DNA from: Nectonema munidae
Lineage: Eukaryota > Nematomorpha > Nectonematoida > Nectonematidae
Direction: 5' to 3'
DNA: 64,000 bases
Assembly (NCBI GenBank): GCA_030549495.1
Contig: JAUIRK010001051.1
Location: forward strand, 496,001-560,000
Shown here: positions 23,300 to 34,679 of the stretch, one piece after another
Layout of the letters: each line of letters starts with the position of its first letter
How positions within the stretch are numbered: position 1 is the stretch's first letter
Program-made: the position numbers and the translations under genes
Notes under the pieces: generated by a model
The model's input: the letters and a program-made list of their open reading frames with translations, nothing else
What the model was told of the DNA's origin: nothing
Databases searched by the model: none

Positions 23300-23990
23300 A
23301 GGAAAAATTCACAACGACTATAACACTTTGCCAAAGGATAAATAAAATATTATCGGGTAAAGTTTTGGAAATAGGTCTAGTGGCTAAATTAATTGTCGGA
23401 AAATAACCATAAGATATCAGCGAGTCAATAAAGGATTTTGATGGAATGAAGGTGGAGATTTTGAATAGATCTAAATTAAAATCTCATAAGAAAACATTTC
23501 CTTTAGGTCTACTCACCTTATTTAGAAAACTACAAAATTCATCGTTAAAAAGTAATAAAGAATCTTTTGAATAAACACTTGCTCTGTAGATATTATGAAT
23601 GTAGGTAAAATTGCCTGACTTTTTATCAAATACCTTGATTGAAAAAATTTCTCAATGGGTACAAGATGTGTCAATGTTAAGGACTTCATACTCAACACTA
23701 CTATGCATAAGAAAACCTAAGGCTCTATGTTTTAAAGATAAAGAAGGTTTTGAAACAAAAGAATAATTTTCAAAGTCTAAATTTTCACAAATATGAAAAT
23801 CAGAGATCCATGTTTCTTGTAATGCAATTATGTGAAAAAACCAACTTTTATGTTGAACAAGTTTAAGAAAACAGCAAAAATTATCAAATAGTAAAAAGAG
23901 AGACATCACCCCACAAATTTGTGTGACTTTATATTTTGGTTGTGGTGCATTTTTTGAACTGATGCTTTCCTGACGACAACTTGATGGCAT
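23300..23990 (-). pseudogene. LINE endonuclease-domain fragment
   Basis: Minus-strand frames resemble the apurinic-like endonuclease of a jockey/CR1-type LINE. They show IIALQETWISD (the LQETW motif), then DFNLDLF (GDFN with the Gly lost), then SYGYFPTINLATRPISKTLP (the PTR...T-x2-DNI end). One stretch (23652-23990) is open; the rest is broken by stops. No reverse transcriptase follows, so this is a truncated copy. Confidence 0.68.
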
Positions 23991-24060
23991 CAGATTAACA
24001 ATAAGGAATTATATTTCAAGTATATTGGGAATTGAATCCTAAACTTTTAGAATGATATTT
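23899..24060. repeat. Dispersed repeat R, copy 1
   Basis: Shares the core CACAAATTTGTG ... GGTGCATTT ... CTTGATGGCATCAGATTAA with copies at 24095-24285 and 31600-31770. Copies 1 and 2 lie nearly in tandem. Confidence 0.6.
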
Positions 24061-24094
24061 TGAGGTTTAACCGTCACCGTCGTCGTAAAAACTA

Positions 24095-24285
24095 TTTTTA
24101 ACTTCCTTTGTTCCCGAATCCAAAGGGTAAGACATACGTCCCATACAAATTTGTGGGACTTTTTTTGTATCATGGTGCATTTCTTGAGGGGATGCCCATC
24201 CTGTCGTCAACCTGATGGCATCAGATTAAACAAGAAATTCTATAATTGGAACCGAGAACTTTGTTTAAATAAAATTTTCTAAATC
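24095..24285. repeat. Dispersed repeat R, copy 2
   Basis: Starts TTTTTAACTTCCTTTGTTCC and contains GGTGCATTTCTTGAGGGGAT and CTGATGGCATCAGATTAAAC. It is the most complete of the three copies. The TGCCC-TCCTG-CGTCAACC stretch looks like a retroposon tail, but no Pol III box is obvious. Confidence 0.6.
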
Positions 24286-24680
24286 ATCATGCCACTTGGG
24301 CCCAATAGGAGAAACCGAATTTCGGACATTTGGTCAAAAATGAAATTCTTCCCACCACGACCGCTAATCAGATGGCTATCCGGACATGGCGACTGGTGTA
24401 CTTTCTAAATGATGATTTCAATTTTTCACAACAATCTAATAAAATCTAGAATATCTCGGTATAATCTCTTTATATTCTTATAAAAAATCCTTTTTACTTG
24501 TCTCTAAATGTACCATATTTATTAATTCCCGGCATTCATTTAAACTACAATATAGCTTATCTAGACTCTTCTCTAATTAGGGTTAGTGTAATATCTATTT
24601 CTTTGATTAATTTTAACTTTTTCATTCATCGTTGTTTTCGATAATTAAATCTAGGCATCATCTTTATCCTTTATACAGAG

Positions 24681-24832
24681 TGGCATGTCAGGTTGTTAGA
24701 GATGATGGACTCAGCACGGAAGCCTCTGGGTTCGATTCCTCATCGATACCAATTTGTTCATAGTTTGACATAAGCGGTACATCAGTGCCTTGCCAATGAA
24801 AACAGACCTGCGTTACTCTTACCTTTACAAAA
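24681..24832 (+). repeat. tRNA-related SINE, subfamily 1
   Basis: A head with an A-box-like GTTAGAGATGATGG is followed by a B box GGGTTCGATTCC (24728-24739). The body continues ATAGTTTGACATAAGCGGTA and CCAATGAAAACA and ends in a TTACCTTTA tail. The same layout recurs at 26640, 37095, 49546 and 53530. Confidence 0.7.
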
Positions 24833-24839
24833 TCGTCTC

Positions 24840-26190
24840 GACTTTGATTATGTTTACTTATGCAATGAATCAACCTAATGACTGTTATTTGAGCTCCATA
24901 TTGACGAAACTATTTGTAATAAGAATATGAAATGTTGATTGTTAGTTCAAAATTTGATGTTGAGCCGTTATATTTAGATAATTTTTTATCTTCATTTAAA
25001 CTTTTCTATTGACATTACCTTTTTAAATTAAAAAATATAATTAATACAAAGCATAACCTAAGAAATTAAGAAAGAAAAAAATTTATTGAAATAATCAAGG
25101 TACACCAACAAGTACACAAAAGGCTAATTAACGCCGCTCACAAATTTGTAATTAAAAAGATGTTCTAATAATTAAACAAGAAGATATATTTACTGAAAAA
25201 AATATTGAATTCCATATGCTTTTTATAAAATTAATTTTTATTTTTATATCAACTCTAAAATTTAAATTTATGTTCTTCCAATATTAAAATTTTTCAGTAA
25301 GTATTTTTTTATTAGCATGATATATGTTTTTTAATCAAGGGTGTAACATTTAGTAATATATTCCTACTTTATGCCTAACTTCTCTTTTTTGACCTTTCTG
25401 GTCTTACCTAGTTTTTACATTATCAAACCGGGACAGAAGTTGTATTAGAAAAAGTCAAGATCAAAATTTTATATTTATAAAATTGAGCTTTATACTAAAA
25501 AAAAGGTAAGCAATCATATTTGGAACTTTATTTTTTCTGAATTTCTTTTTTTACATATAACATTAGTGAATAAAAACTGGGATTCCGTTGCTAAGCGACG
25601 GCAAAACCTTAACAGTCACCGAAAAATACCCCAACTTCTGGCTGTTTGAATCCAGTTGGGGTCCTTACTTGAATCATATATATTAATCAAGATTCTTAGG
25701 CCCTTTATCATGATAAAGTATCTTATTTTTTCTTTTGTTGAAAAAACTATTTTTTTTGGTTTTTCAGTTAAATCCGTTTGAATTAAACCCTTCTAAATAT
25801 CTTTCAATATTTAAAAAGTCATCTGCAAAATGCTTATATGCCATTTCATAGACCATATGAATTAGTTAATTGATATGGGTAATTTGTCGCATCAGATTTC
25901 TGTAAATTATTTTTATCAAACCTCATTTCGGTGAAAAAATAACCTACTACTAATTAATAATAGTTAAGGCGAAGTCGGTACCCATGTAAATAAATTTAAA
26001 AGAAAGCGTAGTGAAGTATGCTTTATTAAACTCGACTTTACAAATGATAAAGTTAATCAATATTTCGACCTTTGCGGTCTTTCTCAAGATTCTAAACAGA
26101 AAAGTTTAATATAGAGTGGAAATTATATAGGTGTATGTATGATATGTATTCTTCCTTTTCTCAACACGTAAGTTAATAGAATTACGTGGA
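24840..26190. other. AT-rich intergenic DNA
   Basis: No supported coding or structured feature was recognised here beyond low-complexity A/T runs. Confidence 0.4.
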
Positions 26191-26194
26191 ATAG

Positions 26195-26505
26195 GCTTTT
26201 CATTTGAAAAATGAAGTAGTCTACCAGGCACATTACAGGAATTGATGAAAGGATATTTGATTCATAGAGAAAACAAACAACTTAAGGTTGGATAGTTTTA
26301 TGAGTGAATGTAGTCTAAAGGCTAAGGATTGATTCAGGGGCAAGGGTATAAAATGAAGTTATAATTGTGCAAACAAAAATAAAACAAAAAATTAAGATCG
26401 CATTATTTCATTTTAATCAGCATCATTCAAAAATAGTTTAAAAGCTAAATTGATACAAGCTACAAAAAGTAAAATAACTTTTAACATTTTGCTATGATTT
26501 GCCTT
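26195..26505. repeat. Dispersed repeat, inverted partner of 7618-8150
   Basis: Reverse complement of two blocks at 7625-7720 and 7950-8130, lacking most of the intervening piece. Shared markers include GTCTACCAGGCACATTA and AAAATAGTTTAAAAGCTAAA. Confidence 0.6.
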
Positions 26506-26639
26506 TTATAATAACTTTTAAGAAAAAAAAGTCTATCAGAAAAAGTTATAAAGCTTCAACAAAAACTAAAAAATTTTAGAGCATAACTTAAGTTTTTTGA
26601 AAACTAATTTGACGTATCCCCTACAGCATACTCTATGGG

Positions 26640-26780
26640 TGGCATGGCAGGTTGGTTGAAATGATGGACTCAGCACGGAAGCCTCTGGATAATTCCTCAT
26701 CGATACGAATTTGTTCATAGTTTGACATAAGCGGTACATCATTGTCTTGTCAATGAAAATACATCCGCTGCACCACTCAA
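26640..26780 (+). repeat. tRNA-related SINE, subfamily 1, B box damaged
   Basis: Very close to the SINE at 24681: shared GATGGACTCAGCACGGAAGC and ATAGTTTGACATAAGCGGTA. The B box has decayed to GGATAATTCC, so Pol III drive is likely lost. Confidence 0.68.
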
Positions 26781-26999
26781 AATTGAAAAATTTGCTACAT
26801 AATTAACATAAGAGAGAAAGGAAACAAAATAAACTAATAAAGCAATTTTCACTATTTTAAAATGGAACCGTTTGTTCTCAGAATAATTTCAAAATAATAG
26901 GAGGCATAAAGAATTAGAGTTTATTTGATATTTTCAAGTTTTTATAAGCAGCCTAATACGCTATTATAAGTATACGAGAAAAAAAAATCATTGAGTTTT

Positions 27000-27425
27000 T
27001 TTTGAATATTTTGTCTACAAATAAAATTCTGACAGCTGTCATAAATTGATCAAGTACATTTTTAACAACGGAAATATTTTGTTTGGATATTATATTTTTA
27101 TTATAATAATCAACAATAAAAAAAGTGATTTGATTATGTACAGTGTTACTTATAAAATTTAACAATCGAACATTATAAAAAATATCTCTGCTCAAATATT
27201 AAGCAAATAGAGTATTCTTGCTTTTAAACCAAATAGCTAGTCAAAATATTCATTCCCAAATAGCTATTAAAAAAATTTCTTGACTTGAAAAAATTAAAGT
27301 TTTCAAATGTTACAAAATGTAACAAACGTAGTGATAAAGATTAAATGATCTTTGTTGGAAAAATATTCTTAGCGCGAGTCTAACAATATTCATTGATATA
27401 AAATTGCAACGATTGAAAACTATTT
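27000..27425. repeat. Dispersed repeat, direct partner of 8850-9250
   Basis: Same-strand copy of the 8850-9250 block with scattered substitutions and an extra stretch near 27185-27215. Confidence 0.7.
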
Positions 27426-27449
27426 TAATTTAACTCTAAATGCAAATTA

Positions 27450-27664
27450 GACAGAAGCAGTCGTGTAGCCAAAAAAAAGTTGATAGAAGGGGCACAATTT
27501 AAAAATAAAAAACTTGAGCAAAATTAATTATACTTTCTTGATCCTTTCATTGGAGAAATTTTCAAAAACTGATATCGCATAAGATGCATGGGGGCACCAC
27601 GAGGTACATAGGAGTGTGGGCACGGCCCCTCATGCCCCAGTCTAGCTACGTCACTGGAGAGAAG
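27450..27664. mobile_element. hAT MITE related to hAT copy A flank
   Basis: Element 27458-27656 (199 bp) begins CAGTCGTGTAGC and ends GCTACGTCACTG. Its flanks GACAGAAG and GAGAGAAG form an 8-bp duplication with one mismatch. The interior (about 27485-27595) matches the reverse complement of 7500-7615 beside the copy A transposase, so the MITE appears to derive from that hAT family. Confidence 0.75.
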
Positions 27665-28389
27665 AGAGCTGAATGAGATAGGAGAGCTTAACAAGAGAAG
27701 AGAGCTTGAATGAGAACTTGAGTGAATGATTGCGTTTTACAGAGAAAGCGGAAGAGAAAGACAGAGGATAGAGAAAGAGTAATAGAATCACTGTGACAGA
27801 AGATGAGAAAATCTAATGGATCATCAACATGTGTTTGCTCAAAAATGAACATTGCTTACTTATTGTGTGCATATTAAAGCAATGGATTATTATTATATAG
27901 CTCTCACACATCGTCTGTAAAATATGTTCGATAGGAATTTCAGAGCAGCTTGGCATGATGTTTGATTGATTCGAAAGTCTGTATTCCCTGTTTTTTTCTC
28001 TTATCTTACATTATCATGTATTCGAATGATCATTACATCCTATAATGGGATCATACATGTTTTATAAACAAGCAGCAATTCTTACTTATAGAATATTTTC
28101 GCCCCCCGGATGTGCGCCTCTGGTGCAACATTACCCAAAAAAGACAGCCAACTCTTTATAATTTAAATTTCACAAAAAAGTACAACATAATATTAATCTT
28201 TACATATTTTCTAGTGAAAGATTTTTAGCAAGATTTTAAGTTTGTTCAAAAGTGAGCAGGGACTTTTCATGGATCAAGTTTTGGAGCTAAATCATGAGAT
28301 CCAAAAAATTTAGAACAGGAGATTAAAAATTAAGAAACTGAACTTTTACTACTTGAGTTTTTCCAAGTTCTTAAAAATAAAAATGAGTA

Positions 28390-28480
28390 CAGTAAAACCT
28401 CAATAATAAGGACTCTCATAGGAACAAGCTAAAATGTGCACAATAACGAGATGTCCCCTTTATCAAGGTTGATCTACATG
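28390..28480 (+). mobile_element. pogo/Tigger-like element end
   Basis: Starts after TA with CAGTAAAACCTCAATAATAA, then alternates ATAACGAGATGTCCCC. This is a typical terminal sequence of small pogo/Tigger elements. The matching right end was not found. Confidence 0.45.
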
Positions 28481-28673
28481 ATTTATAGTACACGATCTTT
28501 CTTTACGTACAATAAAATCAAACGAGAAATATTTACAAGGAAAATATAAAAATTAAACAACGTGAGTGAAAATTAGGAATTAGGAAATGTAGCCGTTTCT
28601 TAGCTTTGACCAAAATAAATTAAAAAATGTATGAAATTTTTAAAGAAAATGTTAAAATAAAGCTGATGTTTTT

Positions 28674-29103
28674 ATATCTTGACCCATGTACTCCTCAGTT
28701 CAAACTGACGCAGACGATTTCTTGATTTCAAGGTATTTTTATATCAAAATACTTAATCCCCTTTGCTTTCTCTGGGGTGAAATGAGTTAAAATTTGCAGA
28801 AAAATCAAATCTGTCGACAAAAAAAGATTATTCAAAAATCAATGAAGTGTTTTCACAGATAAATAATGTTAAAATCATTTTATAACAAAAAAGCAGTAAT
28901 TTTTTAGCATAATAAATTCATTTAGCACCTCAATTTAATAAAATGGGCTTTCTTTTCAAAAATTGACAAAATAATTACAAACTTTAACCCATTTCATCCC
29001 AGAGAGAGAGAGCAGATGACAGTAAGTAATTTGATAAAAAAAAATAGTACCTTAAAATCAAGAAATCGTCTGAATCAGTTTGAATTGATGATGGGATGAT
29101 ATC
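28674..29103. mobile_element. Foldback-type element with about 110-bp inverted repeats
   Basis: The left arm (about 28690-28795) carries GCAGACGATTTCTTGATTTC, GGTATTTTTATATCAAA and GGGGTGAAATGAGTTAAA. The right arm (about 28970-29085) carries the reverse complement with few changes (TCAGACGATTTCTTGATTTT, GGGATGAAATGGGTTAAA). The centre is A/T-rich and non-coding. It sits about 400 bp upstream of the myosin light chain start codon. Confidence 0.7.
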
Positions 29104-29524
29104 GGTTAATCAAAATTGTATTCTGTCAAAACTGAATAGATTAGCCTAAAAATTTGTGACAGTTGAAATGATTGAAAAATTTCGCTTTTCTCGCCAAAAA
29201 CATATACCCCCTGTGCCCTAATCTGAATCTATAAATATATATGGATCTTGAAAAGTGAAAATTGATATGATCGATATTTGGTATTGCACAGTGAAAGAGT
29301 TTTCGATTCCGATACTACTTAAAACGGATGATTGTGATTACCGTCCAATCACTAGTTTGGTACCATAATTTATTCTTGTTGGTACTATTATCATTCAGTC
29401 TTGAATGACACACCGTGTTCCTATATTTTTTTGAAATTTCTTTTAATATAGTTAAAAATATTCATCTCCTTGCTCATTGAAGTACATTGAAGAAAGAATT
29501 TAAAAAAAAAGGAAGAGATTAACG

Positions 29525-29711
29525 ATGTCTAGTCGCAAATCTAAGGTCAAGGTCACAACGAAGAAGAAGCAGAACCGCGTTACATCCAACATCTTCTCAA
29601 TGTTTCAGCAGACACAAGTTAAAGAGTTTAAAGAAGCTTTCAATGTGATCGACCAAAATCACAACGGTTTCATAGACAAAGAAGATTTACTTGAAATGTT
29701 CACTTCATTAG
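29525..29711 (+). CDS. Myosin regulatory light chain exon 1
   Basis: Starts [10 protein letters not shown], the usual MSSRK opening. It ends in TTAG before a GTACTT donor, phase 1, splitting the Gly codon of SLG. The ATG context is ATTAACGATG. Confidence 0.9.
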
Positions 29712-32700
29712 GTACTTTCTATTTCAAATATTTCTTGAATTCCTGATGCCTTATTCCATTCTTAAAGAAGTTCCTTAATCAAGGTCTCCTATACTGTTGT
29801 GTGCCAAGAATTTGAATCGCTTCTTTTTGACAGTTGATCTTTAATGTGGTGGTCGCAAGTGTTTCTAATGGGCGCAGGACTATTAAGAAAGTGTATACAT
29901 TTATATATCTCAAGGTAGTTCCAAAGAAGTCAAAATAATTTTCGGGGATGGGCCTCAGTTCCTTCCCCGCCTCCTTTACTAGCGACTCTGTCTTTAAAAC
30001 AGGAAGAGTAGCTTTTACTGTATATAAATTATTTTTAAAAATGTCAATAACAATATTTTAATTTTTTTCAAAAACTTCATAATCGGTATGCCGAGACAAA
30101 ATATAGATGTGCCACGCTCTTAATTTATCTTAGGACCAAATATCAAACATAATTTGTTTCATTTAATTGCCCATTTTTTAAACCCATTTAGTACCCTTGT
30201 TCCCGAAGATAACGTAGACGTTTTCAGTAATTCCTATTTAATTCTGAAACAAGAGTTTGTCTGCATTACCTTTGGGAACATTGGTACTAAATGGGTTTAA
30301 ATGTTTGCTTTTGCTTGAAAGTTAAGCTAGAGGAGATACTTAATTTCTCAGTTGGAATTAGTTCCTTAAAAAACGTTTTAATTAAGTTCATTACTTGTGT
30401 TGTATTTTCTGTTTGTCACACTTTTACAATAATCATGCTGCCCTACACTTTACTATTCATTGGATGCTTTTTAGTGATTCTTTAATTACTGTAAATATCC
30501 AAATTATGCACGCAGACATTTATAAGCGCATTTATCATTTGAAGCTAAAATTGATAGAAATAAACAAGGATCACACATCTTCGGCCCCAATAATTTTCTG
30601 ACGGTATAGATGTTATGGCAATATCTGAGCAGAAGTTGAATAAATATAATTGTTCAATATATGAGTACAAGTTTTAACGAAAATTTTACTTGAAACAAAT
30701 TTCTATATAAAATATTAAATGTATGCATTGATTGATATGAAGTTTTTTTAAAGTAAATAAAATTACAAAAATTTGGCCTCCTGATATTTTCAAAATTTTC
30801 TTTCGTTATTGTTAGCCCGAATAAATGGGATACAGAAGTGTCCCTATTTCTGTCACATCTCTGAAAAATCCGTATTTTATGCTCCTATTGGAAGACACAG
30901 GGTCATTATAGAATTGGGTTTTAATGGAAAATGGTGGTTCTTATAGCTTGGTATTTACGGGAATGTACGCACAAGATTCGATATTTAGTCTTTTGATGGA
31001 TTTAAAGTGCTGACCTGGTAGCCTATTATTCATTTTAGTTCTAGATGACAATTTTAAAAATTAATTTCCTCCTATTGACCGTTATTTTTTTTATCATTTG
31101 GTTTTTTCAAATTTCTAGGTAAAGAACCTAGTGACGAGTACCTTGATGATATGCTGAATCAAGCTCAAGGTCAAGTCAACTTTACCATGTTTCTAACGCT
31201 TTTCGGCAACAAACTCAATGGAACAGATCCAGAAAATGTTATCAAAAGTGCGTTTGAAATGTTTGACGACAATTTAGAAGGTAAAAATATAATCAAACTT
31301 ATTCTAAAGTTCTTAAATACTAAAATTAATACACGAAAAAGACTGATTTCATTTAGTGTCCTCAATTTTTGTTTATGTTTTTCAATTAAATTCATCTTAA
31401 CCCTTTCGTGACCAGAAAAATCAGACGATATTTATTAAAAAGCAGAAGATTCATATGCAAAACTATTTGAAAAAGCAGACGAAGGTAAACTTGTTTATGT
31501 ATCATATATGATACACTCGTCACGAAAGGCTTAATAAACTAGGAGTGTACAAGGTGAAAATATTTAAGCGACGATTTTTTTAATTAATTCATTAGCTCTA
31601 ACTTCCTTTACGTCCTTTGTTCCCGAAATCACGGGGTAAGACGCGCCTCACACATTGTGGGACTTTTTTTTATTGAAGCGTGGTGCATTTCGTGACTGGA
31701 TATGCCCTTCCTGGCGTCAACCGCATGGCATCAGATTAAACAACAATGAAATCCCTGGAGTACAACCACCATTCCACCGGTGCCCTCATTTGCTCTTTAT
31801 TATTATTATTATTTCTAGCCATATGTAGAAGCCTTCAAAAAGCTAGCAGTACCTTATCGCGGATTTTTGCGGGTTGGCTGAAATTACACTGGTTTATCGC
31901 TGCTGTTGCGAAAGTGTAACAATATTTTACACTTATCCCTGAGAGTATTTGCTTTTATGGTAATACTCTCTTAGTTTAAACAATGCCTTGTTTTGAACTG
32001 ATAAATTATACTCATATAAAGATAGTATAGTCTAGGGGCTAACAACAACAACAAGAAGAAATTTTTTGCAAAAATTGAATTTTCGTGACCAATCATATAC
32101 AGTAAAATCTCGCTTTATGAACCACCTCATAATTGCGCCTTTATTTTGTGATGGAGCTTTTTAGCAAAAGTTTTCTCGGTAGAACGACCACTCCTCTAAT
32201 TCGGCATTACGACCAGTTACTTTAAACTAAGAAGTATTGTTCTGTTAGAAAGCGCCTCAACATTACGACGAGTAGCACATGTGTATTCTCATCGACACTA
32301 AGTCTAAGCTATGTCGTGTTGCTAACGACAAAGAGCATGTGATGTATCTTGCATAAGATTAGCAAGTCTAGTCTCATTGGAAAAGGGCATCTTTTCTAAC
32401 ATAGTTTCACTACATCATACCCTTTTGTAGCCGAAGTTTTAATGTATGGTTTATTTATCTCTAAACTCGCTAATAAGACCATTTCGCAATTAAGGCCATT
32501 AAAATAAAGTCCCAAGGTGTTCTTAATAACGGGATTTTAGTATTTCCAATTATTGTAATGATTTAAGGCTTTAGAACGATGGTGAGAAAAAAATTAATAT
32601 ATACAATTAATCAATAAAATTCTGTCATGCTTAAATCTTTATATGCCGGTGTCTAACTTGACCACTAATTTTGCTTAAATTACCAATATAATCATCTTTT

Positions 32701-34357
32701 TTTAAATTTGATCAGGTATTTTAATTTATTTTTATAATTTTATCTGCTATATTTAAGTTGTTTTAAACATCAATAAATAAATTTAATAAGATTTAATAAA
32801 TTGAAAAAGTAAACTAACTATTCTATCACTAGATCAAAAGTAATTAAGATTACTTTAATTATTGCAATTTCAAAGATAGCGAAGGTTACTAGACATTTTT
32901 AGTAACTTTTTAAAATATTTTTTCAAGAACTGAAACTTTTTAATTTTGTTGGCTCCGGCATTACCTACAATAAATTAAAATTTGGTAGATTCGAATGAAA
33001 TACTTCTTTGTTTTAACAAAATTAAAAAATTTATGTTTATTAAAAATATATTTTAAAAATAACATTAATCTTTTTTCAAATATATTATATAAATAATATT
33101 ATTCAACTCTAACCATTAAAAATCTTCTTTTCTTTAGGCAAATATAATATAAAAATAACGTTAACCGTACAAATGCCCTATGGAAAACTGCCACCAGCGA
33201 CAATAGCCCCTATGATAATTACCCAGAGAAAATAAATTAATTTTATTGGACTAATATTTCGAATTTTAGTATTTTATCAACTTTTTTTTTATAAAAGTCA
33301 ACTATAAATTAAAACAAGTAATAGGCTATCAAATTAATAAAAGATAACCTTGAAATCCCGAAGGCAATTGTCATAACAGTCGTAATAGTGGGCAATTGTC
33401 TTAAGGGTCAATTTTTCAGGCGCAAATGTCGTAGAACCAAAAATAACAATATTTAACCCTAACCCCAAAAAATCTCTTATTTTTTGGAAAATTATTTGAA
33501 ATATGACATTATTTAACCCAGCTCATAAGCTTAAAAACTCATATTATTTTTGCAAATATATTATAAAAATGAAATTATCTTACTCTAACTCTAAGCCTAG
33601 ATAATTTTTCTTTTTTAATAGGGTTAGATTAGAAAATATACTATGATTCTTTTTTAAAACTAGCACTTCGTTATAGTTTCACTATACTGTAGAGATATTT
33701 AAAAATTGTTTCTCTATCCCTTTTCAATCTAAGTACACTGTAGCAATGTGTAGTTGAATGATTATTCAAAAACACAATGACTTTCACCCCGTTGTCTTCC
33801 CATTTTTATTATTTCAAATCAAGCACATAGCAAACTTTTTTTTTATAAAATAGTATCAATTGAATATGAGAGTTTATTGCATGTCTACATCCTCTTCAGG
33901 GTTTGGAAGATAGTGACTAAAAATATTAGTGTTTGGAAAATTAAATAGTAATTTAATTAGAACATTAAAATTGGTGTGTTAGTTTAATGTTACTGTGAGT
34001 ATAAACTCCTAAAAGACGCATCTAACTCCGTAATTAGAATGTTCACTACTATTTGTTGTCCGTTTCATTGATACACGCAATAAAACTACCTTTTTTTTTA
34101 GGCTTCGTTAATGAAGAAAGTTTTCGAGAAGAGTTAACATCAGGCGAAGACAGAATGACACACGAAGAAGTAAGAAGATTAGTACAACGTGTTCTAGTGA
34201 GCACTGTGATTAAAGATACTTTATTTTCTTTTAGGTGGATCTCCTGCTTGCTGATGCGCCCATTGAAGATGGCAAGATTGATTATGCTAAATTTACTCAA
34301 ATTTTAAAACATGGAAAAATTAACAACGAAACTGAAGTTGATCCCAAAAACATGTGA
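29525..34357 (+). CDS. Myosin regulatory light chain, complete gene of four exons
   Basis: Exons 29525-29711, 31119-31280, 34102-34169 and 34235-34357 join with consistent GT-AG borders and phases to give 179 aa, close to the usual 171-175. The product is the EF-hand light chain that binds the neck of myosin II; its phosphorylation by myosin light chain kinase or Rho kinase activates the motor in cytoskeleton and non-striated muscle. The N-terminus is basic ([12 protein letters not shown]) with the phosphorylatable Thr20-Ser21 pair in the family's RxTSN context. EF-hand 1 has the loop [12 protein letters not shown] (residues 43-54) with Mg/Ca ligands intact. The [11 protein letters not shown] block follows, and the C-terminal FTQILKHG is diagnostic. 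The C-terminal lobe is divergent ([20 protein letters not shown]). The family call is firm; non-muscle versus muscle isoform is not resolved, though N-terminal similarity favours the non-muscle/smooth type. Confidence 0.92.
30178..30300. mobile_element. TTAA-flanked MITE in myosin light chain intron 1
   Basis: Perfect 18-bp inverted termini (TTAAACCCATTTAGTACC) with further similarity inward (TTGTTCCC and TGTTCCC). It is 123 bp, has no coding capacity, and sits between exons 1 and 2. Confidence 0.8.
31119..31280 (+). CDS. Myosin regulatory light chain exon 2
   Basis: Follows a TTTCTAG acceptor and completes the split Gly codon, then [18 protein letters not shown] and [11 protein letters not shown]. 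It ends at GAAG before a GTAAAA donor, phase 1. Alignment to the family leaves no gap at the junction. Confidence 0.9.
31397..31534. mobile_element. TTAA-flanked MITE in myosin light chain intron 2
   Basis: Ends are TTAACCCTTTCGTGACCAG and the reverse complement of TTAAGCCTTTCGTGACGAG. It is 138 bp. It carries CAGACG at 31422-31427 and at 31476-31481. It starts only 117 bp after the exon 2 donor. Confidence 0.8.
31600..31770. repeat. Dispersed repeat R, copy 3, in myosin intron 2
   Basis: Matches the copies at 23899 and 24095 through TTTGTTCCCGAAATC, GTGGTGCATTTCGTGAC and GCATGGCATCAGATTAAACA. Most diverged of the three in its 5' half. Confidence 0.6.
32100..32540. mobile_element. pogo/Tigger-like MITE in myosin intron 2
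   Basis: Starts after TA with CAGTAAAATCTCGCTTTATG and ends ATAACGGGATTTTAG before TA. The inverted termini and TA target duplication fit Tc1/mariner-pogo. It is 441 bp with no surviving transposase. Confidence 0.72.
34102..34169 (+). CDS. Myosin regulatory light chain exon 3
   Basis: Follows a T-rich TTTTTTTAG acceptor, encoding [18 protein letters not shown] and MTHEE. The donor chosen is GTAAGA at 34170 because it restores the family's EEV-(6 residues)-API spacing. A second donor, GTGAGC at 34197, would add nine codons in frame but leave only a 38-bp intron. Confidence 0.88.
34235..34357 (+). CDS. Myosin regulatory light chain exon 4
   Basis: Starts after TTTTAG with [17 protein letters not shown], then [10 protein letters not shown] and the tail [13 protein letters not shown] before TGA at 34355-34357. 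The preceding intron is 65 bp. Confidence 0.9.
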   Translation: MDLLLADAPIEDGKIDYAKFTQILKHGKINNETEVDPKNM

Positions 34358-34666
34358 TGGGTTGTGCCTTTTTGTTTATGTGAGTTTATGTCTCTGACCA
34401 TACTCCCTGCATTTTCTTTGTACTGAACACATATACTTTATTATATTCCTCAATGTGATTACTATATATCTATTTTCATATCATATTTTATTTCTATTAC
34501 AGTTTTTCTATCGTTATTTATATTGGTCATCATAATACTTCACATTTGTTTAAATCATTAAATTTTTGTAAAAAAATAAGAATATTTTTTGTATCAAAAA
34601 TTTTATATTTTTCATGAAGCTAAGTTTTTTATTCACATCGAAGCATAAATCTTTCATCATACACTG

Positions 34667-34672
34667 AATAAA
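34667..34672 (+). promoter_or_regulatory. Putative poly(A) signal of myosin light chain
   Basis: AATAAA about 310 nt after the stop codon, the first strong hexamer in the 3' flank. Confidence 0.5.
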
Positions 34673-34679
34673 GACAAAA

